A stretch of 64,000 bases of DNA from Bruticola sp004554425 (GTDB lineage: Bacteria > Vulcanimicrobiota > Xenobia > Xenobiales > Xenobiaceae), in the NCBI GenBank assembly GCA_958366945.1, contig CATXCY010000004.1:1-64000 (forward strand), read 5' to 3'. The position numbers were made by a program, and so were the translations under genes. Shown piece after piece: positions 52,529 through 62,500 of this stretch (position 1 is the first letter of the stretch; every line of letters begins with the position of its first letter). The notes beneath the pieces are model-generated. The model searched no databases and was not told the DNA's origin. It saw nothing but the letters and a program-made list of their open reading frames with translations.

Positions 52529-53902
52529 TTACTTCACAAACTTTAAGTCTATAGGCGTACCTACAAAACCAAAAGCTTCACGCAACTGGTTTTCCAGATA
52601 GCGCTTATACGAAAAGTGAACCAAATCGGGAGAATTGCACTTGAAAGTAAAGCGAGGCGGAGCACTGGGTCTTTGACTGACATACTTGATCTTCAGACGC
52701 TCACCCTTGTAACTTGGCGGCGGCCTTAAGGCTACGGCTTCTTTAACAACTTGGTTGAGCACAGGAGTAGGAACTCGGCGGCAAGATTCGTCATATGAAT
52801 CTAAAGCTGCTTCCAAAATTTCGTCAACTCCATCACCAGTTAGAGCGGAAGAGAAAATAACTGGCGCATAAGCCATAAACTCCAGATCTTTGCCTAATTT
52901 TTTAACAAAGCGTTGCTTCCACTCTTCTACTTTAGCTCCGTTAGCCAGTCCTTCCCCATCTTCTCCAGCTAATTCACGCACCAAGTCCCATTTATTGACT
53001 ACAATAACAGAAGGCTTTCCTGATTCGTGAATATCTCCAGCCACACGCTTATCTTGAGCTACCACACCATCTCTGGCATCGATAACCAAAATAGCAACAT
53101 CAGCCTTTTCCAAAGATTGGGAAGCTCTAACGCTGGAATAGAACTCGACACTTTCATCGACTTTAGCTTGGCGACGCAAACCAGCAGTATCAATTAAACG
53201 CACTACTCTATCGCCATATTCTACTACGGTTTCTACGGAATCACGCGTAGTTCCAGCTTGATCGTGGACGATACTGCGTTCTTGACCTATAAGGCGATTC
53301 ATAGTAGAAGATTTGCCCACATTGGGACGGCCTACCAAAGCAATCGAAACTTCCTGCTCTTCACTTGGCTTAACCTCGGCAGGCAATCTTTCCAAAATAG
53401 CATCCAGAAGATCTCCAGTAGAGATGCCGTGAATGGCTGAAACAGGATAAGGATCACCCATGCCCAAAGCATAAAATTCGACAGCATGAGTTTCAATATC
53501 TAAAGTTTCAGCTTTGTTGGCAATAAGCAATACCGGTTTTTTGGAGCGACGTAAGATATTAGCCACTTCCTCATCCAAAGGTTGGACACCGGCACGAATA
53601 TCAACAACAAAAAGCACTAAATCAGATTCATCTACAGCTGTTTGAGCTTGCTGATGAATATCGCGGCGCAGAATATCGGGGTCATTAGGATCGATACCTC
53701 CGGTATCGCAAACTGTAAAAGTGCGTCCGTTCCACTCGCATGTGCCGTAAATACGGTCACGAGTAATACCTGGCGTATCTTCTACAATAGCTTTGCGCTC
53801 GCCAGTCAAACGATTAAACAGCGCCGATTTACCCACATTGGGGCGACCGACTATAGCAACCATAGCGTTGCTGTTTAAACGCGGCTTAGCTTGATTGTTC
53901 AT
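52529..53902 (-). CDS. der: Ribosome-associated GTPase Der (EngA)
   Basis: A 457-aa protein with two GTPase domains and a KH-like C-terminal domain, needed for 50S ribosome assembly. The first G domain has GRPNVGKSALFNRL, DTPG and NKAE; the second has GRPNVGKSSTMNRL, DTAG and NKWD. The C-terminus (PPSYKGERLKIKYVSQ, P-R-F-T-F-K) is the standard Der ending. It lies downstream of cmk and plsC in the same direction, a widely conserved arrangement. AGGAAA lies about 11 bp before the ATG. The 5' gap of 102 bp may hold its own promoter. Confidence 0.96.
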   Translation of the reverse strand: MNNQAKPRLNSNAMVAIVGRPNVGKSALFNRLTGERKAIVEDTPGITRDRIYGTCEWNGRTFTVCDTGGIDPNDPDILRRDIHQQAQTAVDESDLVLFVVDIRAGVQPLDEEVANILRRSKKPVLLIANKAETLDIETHAVEFYALGMGDPYPVSAIHGISTGDLLDAILERLPAEVKPSEEQEVSIALVGRPNVGKSSTMNRLIGQERSIVHDQAGTTRDSVETVVEYGDRVVRLIDTAGLRRQAKVDESVEFYSSVRASQSLEKADVAILVIDARDGVVAQDKRVAGDIHESGKPSVIVVNKWDLVRELAGEDGEGLANGAKVEEWKQRFVKKLGKDLEFMAYAPVIFSSALTGDGVDEILEAALDSYDESCRRVPTPVLNQVVKEAVALRPPPSYKGERLKIKYVSQRPSAPPRFTFKCNSPDLVHFSYKRYLENQLREAFGFVGTPIDLKFVK

Positions 53903-54004
53903 GTATTTTTATTTCCTATAGTTTCGTACAGGCAACTCTACCAAAAGAGCTGCCATTAAGATAAACATTTTTGTTCAGGCTTGACAAAAGCCGATATTTC
54001 TTAA

Positions 54005-54829
54005 CTAAGAGCGAGATACAGGCCCTAAAGTTTGCAATTGAGCAATAGAGCTCATAACTTGGTTGCAAACTTCTTTCATGGCTTTAGGATCTGGCCGTTC
54101 ATTTAAGGCTACTGGTATAGGCTTGCCGAAGCGAATGCTCAAGCGATGTCCACAAGGTATACCATGATTGTGCCCTATTTCATAAGTGTTAAAAACACAG
54201 GCCGGAACTATGGGCACACCGCTTTTTAATGCCATAACAGAAACACCAAGTTTGCCTCTTTGCAATTTTCCGTCTTTAGAACGCGTACCCTCGGGAAAAA
54301 TTCCAACCACTCGGCCACTTTTAAGCAAATCTATGGCTTGGTTGACGGAGCTACCGTCTTTGGAGCTTCGATCTACCCAAACACAACCACAACCAGCCAG
54401 AATTTTGCCTAAAACAGGAATCATGAAAAGCTCTTTTTTAGCTACAAAATGTACTTGTCTGAAATTGATGGCAATGCTAACTAGAGGCGGATCGAAAAGA
54501 GAAACATGGTTGGAAGCTATTAAGCAACCGCCTTCTTTGGGAATGTTTTCCAGTCCCTCAGAATCTACTCCAAATAAAGTATTGCAGTATAAATATACGG
54601 CACTGCGAGCAACTTTATATAAAGTTTGTTTAAAGTTCGGAGGCTTTAAACAAACTTTACCTAACGGCGTATGGCGCAAACTTTCGGGAATAATACGCAG
54701 CGAGGACAAGGCAGTAGCGCCTGCGGTAGCTTCACCATCTGAAGGCGGCGAGCTTTCGTCAAGATTTGTAGTAGCTACCGACTTATCCGATAAGGCGTCG
54801 GTATTCTGACCTTGGCTTTGCTCACTCAT
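54005..54829 (-). CDS. plsC: 1-acyl-sn-glycerol-3-phosphate acyltransferase
   Basis: A 274-aa membrane-associated acyltransferase that makes phosphatidic acid. Motifs are NHVSLFDPP (HX4D), FPEGTRSKDG and VPIVPA. The N-terminal 60 residues are polar and poorly conserved. The start is the ATG at 54829, which overlaps the cmk stop by 8 bp (ATGAGTGA); upstream in-frame starts lie inside cmk and lack support. It is the only acyltransferase of this type in the window, and could hand lipids from any acyl donor to phospholipids; a link with the Pfa synthase 28 kb away is speculation. Confidence 0.92.
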   Translation of the reverse strand: MSEQSQGQNTDALSDKSVATTNLDESSPPSDGEATAGATALSSLRIIPESLRHTPLGKVCLKPPNFKQTLYKVARSAVYLYCNTLFGVDSEGLENIPKEGGCLIASNHVSLFDPPLVSIAINFRQVHFVAKKELFMIPVLGKILAGCGCVWVDRSSKDGSSVNQAIDLLKSGRVVGIFPEGTRSKDGKLQRGKLGVSVMALKSGVPIVPACVFNTYEIGHNHGIPCGHRLSIRFGKPIPVALNERPDPKAMKEVCNQVMSSIAQLQTLGPVSRS

Positions 54830-55520
54830 GGGCAGAGGCTGCCTCAGCATAATCACGACAAATTATATCGGCTACTTCTTCAGCACTAAGAGAACTGCAA
54901 TCTATATAAGAAGCTCCAGGTGCTTTGACTAAAGGAGAATCAGCTCGATGAGTATCTTCATAGTCACGCTCGGCTAGTTGCTTATAAATATCATCGTAAG
55001 TGAGAGTATTACCGGGACGGCTTTGCATATCCAGCAAACGGCGGCGAGCTCTCTCCTCTAAGCTGGCATCCAAGAAATATTTCAACCTAGCATCAGGCAG
55101 AACAACGGTGCAAATATCGCGGCCGGCCATAACGATACCCCCATCATCGGCAATTCGTTTTTGCCTTTTTACCATGTCCGCCCTAACAGCCGAACAGCTG
55201 GCCACTTTAGATACGGCCCCACTTACTCTGGGACTATGCAAATCAGCAGTGATGTCACGTCCGTCCACAAAAACTTTGCAACCAGCGGCGCTGTCTTTGT
55301 CAGGTTCAAGGCGCAAGTCCAAGTTTTGAGCTAGCAATCCTAAAGCTTGCTCGTCATCTAAAGCACAATTTTTCTCCAGAGCTTGCCAAGTTGCGGCCCT
55401 GTACATCATGCCAGTATCTAAATACAGTAATCCTAAGCGAGCAGCAACTAAGCGAGCCACTGTGGTTTTACCTCCGGCAGCTGGCCCATCGATAGCGATA
55501 TTGATATTGCAATTACACAT
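54822..55520 (-). CDS. cmk: Cytidylate kinase
   Basis: A 232-aa enzyme phosphorylating CMP and dCMP. The P-loop is IDGPAAGGKTTVA, then LYLDTGMMYRA, the VAGRDICTVV-like MAGRDICTVVLPDA and a lid with RARRRLLDMQ. The ATG at 55520 has GAGGG about 12 bp upstream; two in-frame codons upstream are less likely. It is the first of the cmk-plsC pair, coupled by overlap, with der further on. Confidence 0.95.
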   Translation of the reverse strand: MCNCNINIAIDGPAAGGKTTVARLVAARLGLLYLDTGMMYRAATWQALEKNCALDDEQALGLLAQNLDLRLEPDKDSAAGCKVFVDGRDITADLHSPRVSGAVSKVASCSAVRADMVKRQKRIADDGGIVMAGRDICTVVLPDARLKYFLDASLEERARRRLLDMQSRPGNTLTYDDIYKQLAERDYEDTHRADSPLVKAPGASYIDCSSLSAEEVADIICRDYAEAASAHE

Positions 55521-55875
55521 AGTTCTGGAGTCCCTCATATATGCACGCAAACGCACTTCTATAACTACCTACAAAGGCGGGAGCTTATTGTTCATGCTAG
55601 AAATGACGCTGCAACTCGACAGGAATGCAACTATCACGTCTCTCTCAATAAGCGCAAATGCTAGTGCATTTCGCGGCATTCTCTCCGGGCCGGTTCGCCA
55701 TACCAACCTTTATCCCCTACCTAAGAGGTGAAGTACTTCGGTTAAGAATGGCCTAAAAAGCCAATTTGCTTTTAGTGCAGCAGGAAAAAAAAAGACCAAC
55801 TATCAAGAGCTTTAGACAGATTTGAGTCTGCTTCTCAGCGAGTGAACTAAAATACAAAACAAAGGAATTTTATTC
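55521..55875. other. Intergenic region between cmk and gmhB
   Basis: 355 bp between divergent genes. No gene-like reading frame with a ribosome-binding site is seen. It must hold the promoters of cmk (leftward) and gmhB (rightward); no convincing -35/-10 pair stands out. A poly-A tract lies near 55784-55792. Confidence 0.5.
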
Positions 55876-56433
55876 GTGAATAAAGCTATTTTTTTAGATC
55901 GAGACGGTACCTTAATTGAAGAAGTAAATTTCTTGCATAAACCAGAGCAAGTGCGTTGGATTGAGGGAGTTCGGGAAAAGCTAGCCGCTTTATATAAACA
56001 AGGTTGGCGCTTAATTATGGTAACTAATCAATCCGGAGTAGCTCGCGGCTACTTTACTATGGATGACGTCAATAAAGTATATACATATATGCAAGATAGT
56101 TTGCGCCCTTATGGAGTGCAATTTCAAGCTATGTATTGTTGTCCGCATCATCCTGTATTTTCCCAAAGCGAAGCCGATCGCCATTGTTCTTGTCGCAAGC
56201 CCAAGCCTGGTATGTATTTGCAAGCCCAGAAAGACTGGGATTTGGACTTATCTCAATCTGTAGCTTTTGGTGATAAATTGACCGATATAGAAGCCCCATT
56301 AGCCTTGGGATGCCGCTGTTTCTTAGTAGGCACTGGCTATGGAGCCGGTGAAGCGACTAAGTTGCAAGACGAGCGCTATGCCAAAATAGAAACATGTTCT
56401 GATTTGGCAGTCGGACTAGATCTACTTCTTTAA
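55876..56433 (+). CDS. gmhB: Heptose-bisphosphate phosphatase-like HAD enzyme (GmhB)
   Basis: A 185-aa HAD type IIIA phosphatase. The nucleophile and acid/base are in IFLDRDGTLIEE (Asp8, Asp10), VTNQSGVARG follows, and a zinc loop CCPHHP...HCSCRKPKPG separates this group from other HADs. In heptose synthesis it removes the 7-phosphate of D-glycero-manno-heptose bisphosphate. No other heptose genes are nearby, and some homologues act on histidinol phosphate. The GTG start has AAAGGAA 8 bp upstream. The stop overlaps the convergent priA stop by 3 bp. Confidence 0.88.
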   Translation: MNKAIFLDRDGTLIEEVNFLHKPEQVRWIEGVREKLAALYKQGWRLIMVTNQSGVARGYFTMDDVNKVYTYMQDSLRPYGVQFQAMYCCPHHPVFSQSEADRHCSCRKPKPGMYLQAQKDWDLDLSQSVAFGDKLTDIEAPLALGCRCFLVGTGYGAGEATKLQDERYAKIETCSDLAVGLDLLL

Positions 56434-58475
56434 ATGAGCGATTGAGGCTCAGGATCTACGGAAATGCGCACCTCGAAGTGCTTCTTGTTTAGCTTTTCGG
56501 CTATTTCGGCACAACCGGAAACAAATTGGCCAAGGCCGCAATTGGGCTGACCTTTGATTAGCAAATGCCAACGATATTGACCTTGAATACGCTCTATGGG
56601 ACAGGGAGCTGGGCCTACAACTTCTCCTTTTGTAAAAGAAGCTCGCATAATATTTGCGGTTTCTATAGCAGCTAGCTGAACCTTTTGCGGCTCCGAGCCA
56701 GAAAAAATAAAACGCAGTAGACGGCGGAAAGGAGGATAAAGTAGCTGGCGGCGCACTTTTATTTCACTATCATACATAGCCTGATAGTCATGATTCACCA
56801 CAGCTTCAATAATGGGGTGTTCCACATTCCAAGCTTGGATAATCACTTCTCCCCCAAGTTGGCCGCGGCCGGCTCGTCCAGCCGCTTGGGAAAGTAATTG
56901 AAAAGTACGCTCACCGGCTCTAAAATCGGGCTGATTCAATTCGGCATCAGCTCGCAAAATGCCAACTAAAGTAATTTTGGGATAATCTAATCCTTTGGCA
57001 ATCATCTTTGTGCCGAGCAAAATTTGTGTCTTACCGCTGCCAAATTCTTCCAAAATAGCTTGGTGAGCGCCTTTACGTCCAACTGTATCTCGATCTAGTC
57101 TAGAAATGCCTACTCCGGGAAAAAGTTCAGCAATTTCTGCAGCTAAACGCTCCGATCCCGGAGCGCCTACTTTAAAATTGAGCGCTTTACAATTAGGACA
57201 ACAGTTATTGACAGGCTGGCGATAGTCACAATAGTGGCAAATCATGCTCTTAGAGCTGCGGTGCCAAGTCAAACTTATGCTACAACGAGGGCACATAGGC
57301 ACATAGCCACATTTGCTGCATTGCAAACTACTAGCGAAACCGCGCCTATTGAGCAATAGAACAGATTGTTCTCCTCTGGCTAAGCGAAGCTTTAAAGCTT
57401 CATACAGCGCCCGGGAAATTAAGCTATTATTCCTCTCTTGACGCATATCGACTAAGCGTACCGGAGGTAAAGGCCGACCTCCTGGACGCGATTCCAGCTT
57501 AGCTAAACGGTAGATACCTTTTTGCGCTAAATAAAAACTTTCGATAGACGGTGTGGCACTACCCAGCACTAAAGCGGCTTTATGTCTTTGAGCTCGCATA
57601 AAAGCTACTTGGCGAGCGTGATAGCGCGGTTGGTTTTCTTGTTTGTAAGAAGATTCATGTTCTTCATCGACACAAATAAAACCAATATTGTCGAAAGGAG
57701 CAAAAATAGCCGATCTTGTTCCTAAAGCTACGCTGAGTTCGCCGCGTCGCATAGCCCACCAATAGTCACGCCTAGAAGCTTCAGTTAGAGCTGAATGCAA
57801 AACGCCTACTCTATCTCCCAAACGCCCTTTGTAGCGTTCTACCGCTTGCGGAGTTAGAGACAACTCCGGAACCAAAACAATACCTTGCCTGCCCTGTTCC
57901 AAAATACGGTGTAATGCTTGCAAATAAACTTCTGTTTTTCCGCTTCCAGTCACTCCATAAAGCAACACGGGCTTGCCATCTTGAGCCGATTGGCAAATCA
58001 TATTTACAGCTGCTTCTTGAGCAGAAGTTAGAGGAAGTAAAGGATAAGCGGCTGTTTCTTTTACTTCTGTTTCTGTTTTGCGTTTGGACAAAACTCGCTT
58101 TTTGGCCCACATAGCTCGCATGCGCTTCATTACCGGAGCCGGAACAACCGTTTGAAAACTATCAAACCAAGAACCGGCATAGTATCGACGCATGATATTA
58201 ACCAATTGCATAAGCTCACCACCCCAAAAGGGAGCAGCTTCTAACACTTTGGCAATAGGACGCAAAGAATACTGTCGCTCTTCCTCAGAAAGCTCGTTAT
58301 AAACCTCTACCACAACTCCGTTGAGATTGCGCGAGCCTAAAGGAACCTCAACTACGCAGCCAGCCACCAAACTATTTTGGTATTCTTGGGGTATTGCGTA
58401 AGTAAAAAGACGATTTAAAGCCCGCGCCGAAGACTCAACTACAACGCGGGCATATTTGTGACCAAAAGAATCCAC
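56430..58475 (-). CDS. priA: Primosomal replication-restart helicase PriA
   Basis: A 681-aa DNA helicase that reloads the replicative helicase at stalled forks. Parts: N-terminal 3' DNA-binding domain (VPLGSRNLNGVV), Walker A LYGVTGSGKTEVYL, DEEH motif VDEEHESSYKQ, the zinc-binding region with CSKCGYVPMC..C and ICHYCDYRQPVNNCCPNC, and helicase motifs GTKMIAKGLDYP and QAAGRAGRG. A GTG start at 58475 has only a weak AAGAG before it. It is shorter than E. coli PriA by about 50 residues. The SPOR protein gene ends 16 bp upstream, so they may share a transcript. Confidence 0.94.
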   Translation of the reverse strand: MDSFGHKYARVVVESSARALNRLFTYAIPQEYQNSLVAGCVVEVPLGSRNLNGVVVEVYNELSEEERQYSLRPIAKVLEAAPFWGGELMQLVNIMRRYYAGSWFDSFQTVVPAPVMKRMRAMWAKKRVLSKRKTETEVKETAAYPLLPLTSAQEAAVNMICQSAQDGKPVLLYGVTGSGKTEVYLQALHRILEQGRQGIVLVPELSLTPQAVERYKGRLGDRVGVLHSALTEASRRDYWWAMRRGELSVALGTRSAIFAPFDNIGFICVDEEHESSYKQENQPRYHARQVAFMRAQRHKAALVLGSATPSIESFYLAQKGIYRLAKLESRPGGRPLPPVRLVDMRQERNNSLISRALYEALKLRLARGEQSVLLLNRRGFASSLQCSKCGYVPMCPRCSISLTWHRSSKSMICHYCDYRQPVNNCCPNCKALNFKVGAPGSERLAAEIAELFPGVGISRLDRDTVGRKGAHQAILEEFGSGKTQILLGTKMIAKGLDYPKITLVGILRADAELNQPDFRAGERTFQLLSQAAGRAGRGQLGGEVIIQAWNVEHPIIEAVVNHDYQAMYDSEIKVRRQLLYPPFRRLLRFIFSGSEPQKVQLAAIETANIMRASFTKGEVVGPAPCPIERIQGQYRWHLLIKGQPNCGLGQFVSGCAEIAEKLNKKHFEVRISVDPEPQSLI

Positions 58476-58491
58476 GGACTCTTAAGCTCGT

Positions 58492-59454
58492 TTACTTATC
58501 TAAAGTTACTAAAATAGCCTTATCGAAGCCGTGATCCTTCAGACGTTGCAAAGCAGCTTCGGCATCGGCTCTGGTAGAGAACGAACCGGAGTAAACTCTA
58601 TAGAAGAAGCTACCACCGGAGCGCTCAAACTTGCGATAGGCTGCTTCATAACCTTTAGCTTTAAGAGAATCTACCAATTCTTTGGCATTGACTTCATTGG
58701 AGAAAGCACCTACCTGGCAGCTGAGGTATTTACCCTCGGGAACAGGGGCATATTTCTTGTTAGAGGCCGGAGCCTGGCTAGAAGACACAGCCGGAGCTTT
58801 AACAGAAGCGCTGGAACGTACAGTAGAAGAAGCTGGAGCGGTAGAAGGAGCTTTTACGGACGGCTTAACAGCGGGAGTTTTTACATTGCTAGACTGGCTA
58901 GCAGAACTTGTTTCAGTCTTGGTAGTGGTAGTCTGAGTTTTACTGACAGACGGTACGGGAAGAGCTCCGCTGGCCAGAAGGTTTTCGGCATAGCTAAACA
59001 CATCGGCAGCAGCTCTTTTTTCATTAACTATGCGATCGATACGATAGATAACTTTGCTGGGTAAGCGATCATTAAGCACAATTACACCCAAGAAAAGTAA
59101 ATCTTCACCTAAAATATTGAGTTTTTTCTCGCAAAATTGCTTCTCGCGGTCGTGGTTAATGTGATAAGAAAAAACTTGCATACCAGAGCGGGCACGATTG
59201 TATTTATAGGCGCCTTTTTCATCTTTTTCCGCTAGAAGCTTGGTAATTTCCGAAATTAATTCTTTTTCAGAACGTACCATATCGGGCTTAGATTCGTCAC
59301 CGACAATGAGGACGGCATAACCGCTATTCTTAGTTTCTGGCTCTGCGGCCCAAGCTGTTTTATGAAAAGAACTGAATCCGCATAAAAGTGCAAATACCAG
59401 AGCAACAATCGCTGCGATATTGAAGCGAATACTTCTGAATAAATTTGTATTCAA
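58492..59454 (-). CDS. Exported SPOR-domain protein
   Basis: A 320-aa envelope protein. A signal peptide or anchor (AAIVALVFALLCGFSS) ends with AWAA. A domain of about 130 residues (GYAVLIVGDESKPDM start) follows, then a Ser/Thr/Pro/Ala-rich linker, and a C-terminal SPOR domain, residues about 240-320, with YLSCQVGAFSN and FYRVYSGSF, which binds denuded septal peptidoglycan. It probably acts at the cell division site. The TTG start is supported by GGAGG 7 bp upstream. It is followed by priA after 16 bp. Confidence 0.85.
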   Translation of the reverse strand: MNTNLFRSIRFNIAAIVALVFALLCGFSSFHKTAWAAEPETKNSGYAVLIVGDESKPDMVRSEKELISEITKLLAEKDEKGAYKYNRARSGMQVFSYHINHDREKQFCEKKLNILGEDLLFLGVIVLNDRLPSKVIYRIDRIVNEKRAAADVFSYAENLLASGALPVPSVSKTQTTTTKTETSSASQSSNVKTPAVKPSVKAPSTAPASSTVRSSASVKAPAVSSSQAPASNKKYAPVPEGKYLSCQVGAFSNEVNAKELVDSLKAKGYEAAYRKFERSGGSFFYRVYSGSFSTRADAEAALQRLKDHGFDKAILVTLDK

Positions 59455-59535
59455 GGTGAAACCTCCGATCAGTTTATTACAAGCTTAAAAACAGCCAAAA
59501 ATAAACCGGTCACATAAACTACAAAATATCGAGGG

Positions 59536-59561
59536 GCAGACTTTTTTGCAAATCAGTCTGC
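59536..59561 (-). terminator. Possible hairpin after the kinase-TPR gene
   Basis: On the minus strand GCAGACT / AGTCTGC form a 7-bp stem, extended by GGGG/CCCC further out. No T-run follows, so it is a weak candidate for the terminator of the kinase gene. Confidence 0.35.
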
Positions 59562-59580
59562 TAATCCTTCCCCCATTTTT

Positions 59581-62500
59581 TTAACGACGCAATCTGCTCA
59601 AAAGAGATCTTATCTGTTTTTTCTCTTCAGCAGGAGCTAAACGTTCGGCACTTCTGTAAGCGTTGGCCGCTTCGTCAAGCTGTTGCAAACTACTGTAAGC
59701 TTTACCTAAATCTATATAGATACGCCAATCTTCAGGATCGGCTTCCGCTGCCTGTCGATAAGCCCAAGAAGCAGCTTCGTACTGACCTTGACGATAAAGC
59801 ACACGCCCTTTGAGCCAGCCAAAATGACTAGCTAATTCTGGGAAATCTTCTGCCGCTTTACTAAAGACATCGACAGCATCCTGTAAACGACCACATTTAC
59901 GGTAAGCCCGTCCCAATTGCTCAATAATAAGATGATTGCGCGGAGCTTCTTGACTAGCTTCAAGTAAAACTGACACAGCACTACTCCAGCGTTCCTGAGC
60001 GCCCAAAACATCTGCCTTAACCAGTAATAAAGGAGCATAGTGAGGAGCAGACTTGAGGCCATCTTCTACATTGGCTAAAGCTTTAGCATAATTTTTCTTG
60101 CTCAACCATACTTTAGCTAAGCCTATGCAAACTTCGGCATTATAGGGATCACGTGCCAAAATGGAAGAGAATATTTCCAAAGCCGACGCCGCGTAGCCCT
60201 GCGTTAAAAGGTTGCGACCAACACCCACATAAGCATTATAAACAAGTGCAAATCCGCTACTATCAGGAACAACGCTAAGGAAGCGACGGAAACAAAGTAC
60301 AGCTTCATCATGACGTCCCTGAGTGTAATAAGCGCGGGCTAAAGGCAAGTTGAATAAGTACATATCGGGATCGCTGTCAATAGCGTTCTTAAATTCAATA
60401 ATTGCCAAATTGCTAAGCCCTTGGCCGGCCAAGGCCCTGCCAAGCATGCCTCTAGCTTGAGCATCATTAGGACGCAAAGCTAAACTGCTCTGTAATTGAC
60501 GCACAGCATCTTCGTAAGCCCCAAGTTCCAATAACATGATGCCCAAAGACTTAGGATAATCGGGATTGGTATAATCTAAGCGACAGGCTTTTACCAACTC
60601 ATTGATAGCGGGCTGATACTGGCCAGCGCAATAGTAAGCCATGGCTAGATCTTCACGATAAGCAGGATTTACCGGATGAGCTTCTACAGCTTTTTGGTAC
60701 TGAGCCACAGAATCGGCATCGTAATGCTTTTTAAGATAGATACGACCCAAACGATTATAATTTTCGGCACAGGCAGGCTCAAGTTTCACAATTTGTTCGA
60801 AGTGATCCATGGCCTTTTCCAAAGAATTGCCTAAAATAAACACTTCACCCAAACGGCGATGTAAACTCAAACTGTTGGGGTGGAACTTTAAAGCTTGCTC
60901 TAAAGTTTTTACCGCTTCATTGAGCTGATTATGATGGCAGAATAAAGTAGAGAGCTTAATAGAAGCTTCTATGTGACCAGGCTCGTCTTCTAAAGCTTCA
61001 CCCAATTCGTTGACAGCCTCTTGCTCTTTATTTTGGGCCATGTAAAGCGCGGCCCAATCAGTATGTACTCCAGCGTCGACGTGTATGCCAATTTGTAAAG
61101 CTTTTTCCAAAATAGCTTGCGCTTTAGAATTTTCGCCCAATTGCAAACAGACATTGGCCCAAAAGCTGTAAACACCACCATTTTGAGGTTGAGATGCACA
61201 GGCTCTCTCCAAGCAAGCCAAAGCTTCATTACAACGATTTTGAGTGACCAAGAACAAAGCCAGCTGATAGTTGACTTGGAAATCTTGCGGAGTTTGTTCC
61301 AGAGCTACGCAATATTGCTCGAAAGCTACTTCCGGACGATTTTGAGCAAAATATAAGAAAGCCAATCTGCAACGCAAGATATGGTCATATTCGCAGCGAT
61401 CCAAAGCTTTATGCAAAGCAGAGATCACTAAATCTGGTTGCTCAGTTCTGGAGAAGAAATCGGCTAAAGCTACGTAAGGTTCGTGGCTATCAGGAGCGGC
61501 CTGGATGGCTTGCTCGATAAGTGAACGCGAACTACCGTAATCGCCAAGTTCCAAACGAGCGCGACCTAAACCAAGAAGGCCAAGCACACTATTGGGCTCA
61601 CGAGCTAGTACTAAGCTAAATTCTGAAGCAGCTTCCTGGAAACGAGCCTCTTTCAAAGCATTTAATCCAGATAGGATTATGGATTCGCTGTCGCGCTCGG
61701 TTACTTCTTCAACAGCTTTAGGCACAAGCATAGGCACACGCTCTGCTGCCGAAGGGGCTTTATCTTCGACGTTGGCCATCCAGGCATTGGACGCGACGGC
61801 CGCGCCGCTGCCTCCTACAAAGCGTCGAGAATTGAGAGAGCCACCCTCGGTCTTTTCGGCAACCGAAGAAGACTGTTCCGGCTCGGCCCAAGCCGAGGCA
61901 ACAGGCGGGGTGGCGTTGGAAACGGCAGGAGCCGGTTTTATTTCGGGAATCGGAATTTTGACCGGCTCAGAGGCAGCATTTTTCGAAGTAGTATCGGGCA
62001 GCGGCGCGGCAACGCTTGTTTCGTTGATAACTTTGCGCAAAGCGGGCCCAGGAGGTGGCATAACAGGCTTGGCAGGCGCTTCGGCTTGCACAGCTTTAGC
62101 CTGTTCCTGCGATTCGTAAGAAGCAACTGAAGTGCGAAAAGCCGCTTCTCCTCCGATAGTGACTACTCCGGCAGGCCTCTTCCTGGCTTGCTCATGCTGA
62201 CGAGCCACATCTGCTTCGTAATCGGCAGCAGAATTTATAACTACAGCAGGCCTAGACTGTCCACGCAGCACACGCGAAGAAGAAGCGGCCGTCTGAAAAG
62301 CAGAGCGCCTGTCTGAAGACGCAGCAGGAACAGGCTGTGCCGCAACAGGAGCGGCTTGTACAGTTTCAGCTAAATGGCTCTGCCCTATGGGAAGACGTCT
62401 AATACTAGAAGGATCGGGCAGCCGCTTAGGGCTAGCTTCAGTTGGAGCAGAAGCGCCTGCAGCAGAATCAGCGGTGCTGACTTTCGAGACATTGAAACGC

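Noticed and set aside
54186..54809. 207-aa plus-strand reading frame opposite plsC
   Set aside because: It is the antisense shadow of plsC, has no ribosome-binding site and no protein-like motif.
58531..59064. 177-aa plus-strand frame opposite the SPOR protein
   Set aside because: It is a shadow caused by the Ser/Thr/Ala linker; there is no ribosome-binding site.
61592..62119. 175-aa plus-strand frame opposite the kinase linker
   Set aside because: The Ala/Pro-rich linker codons leave the opposite strand free of stops; there is no start signal or motif.
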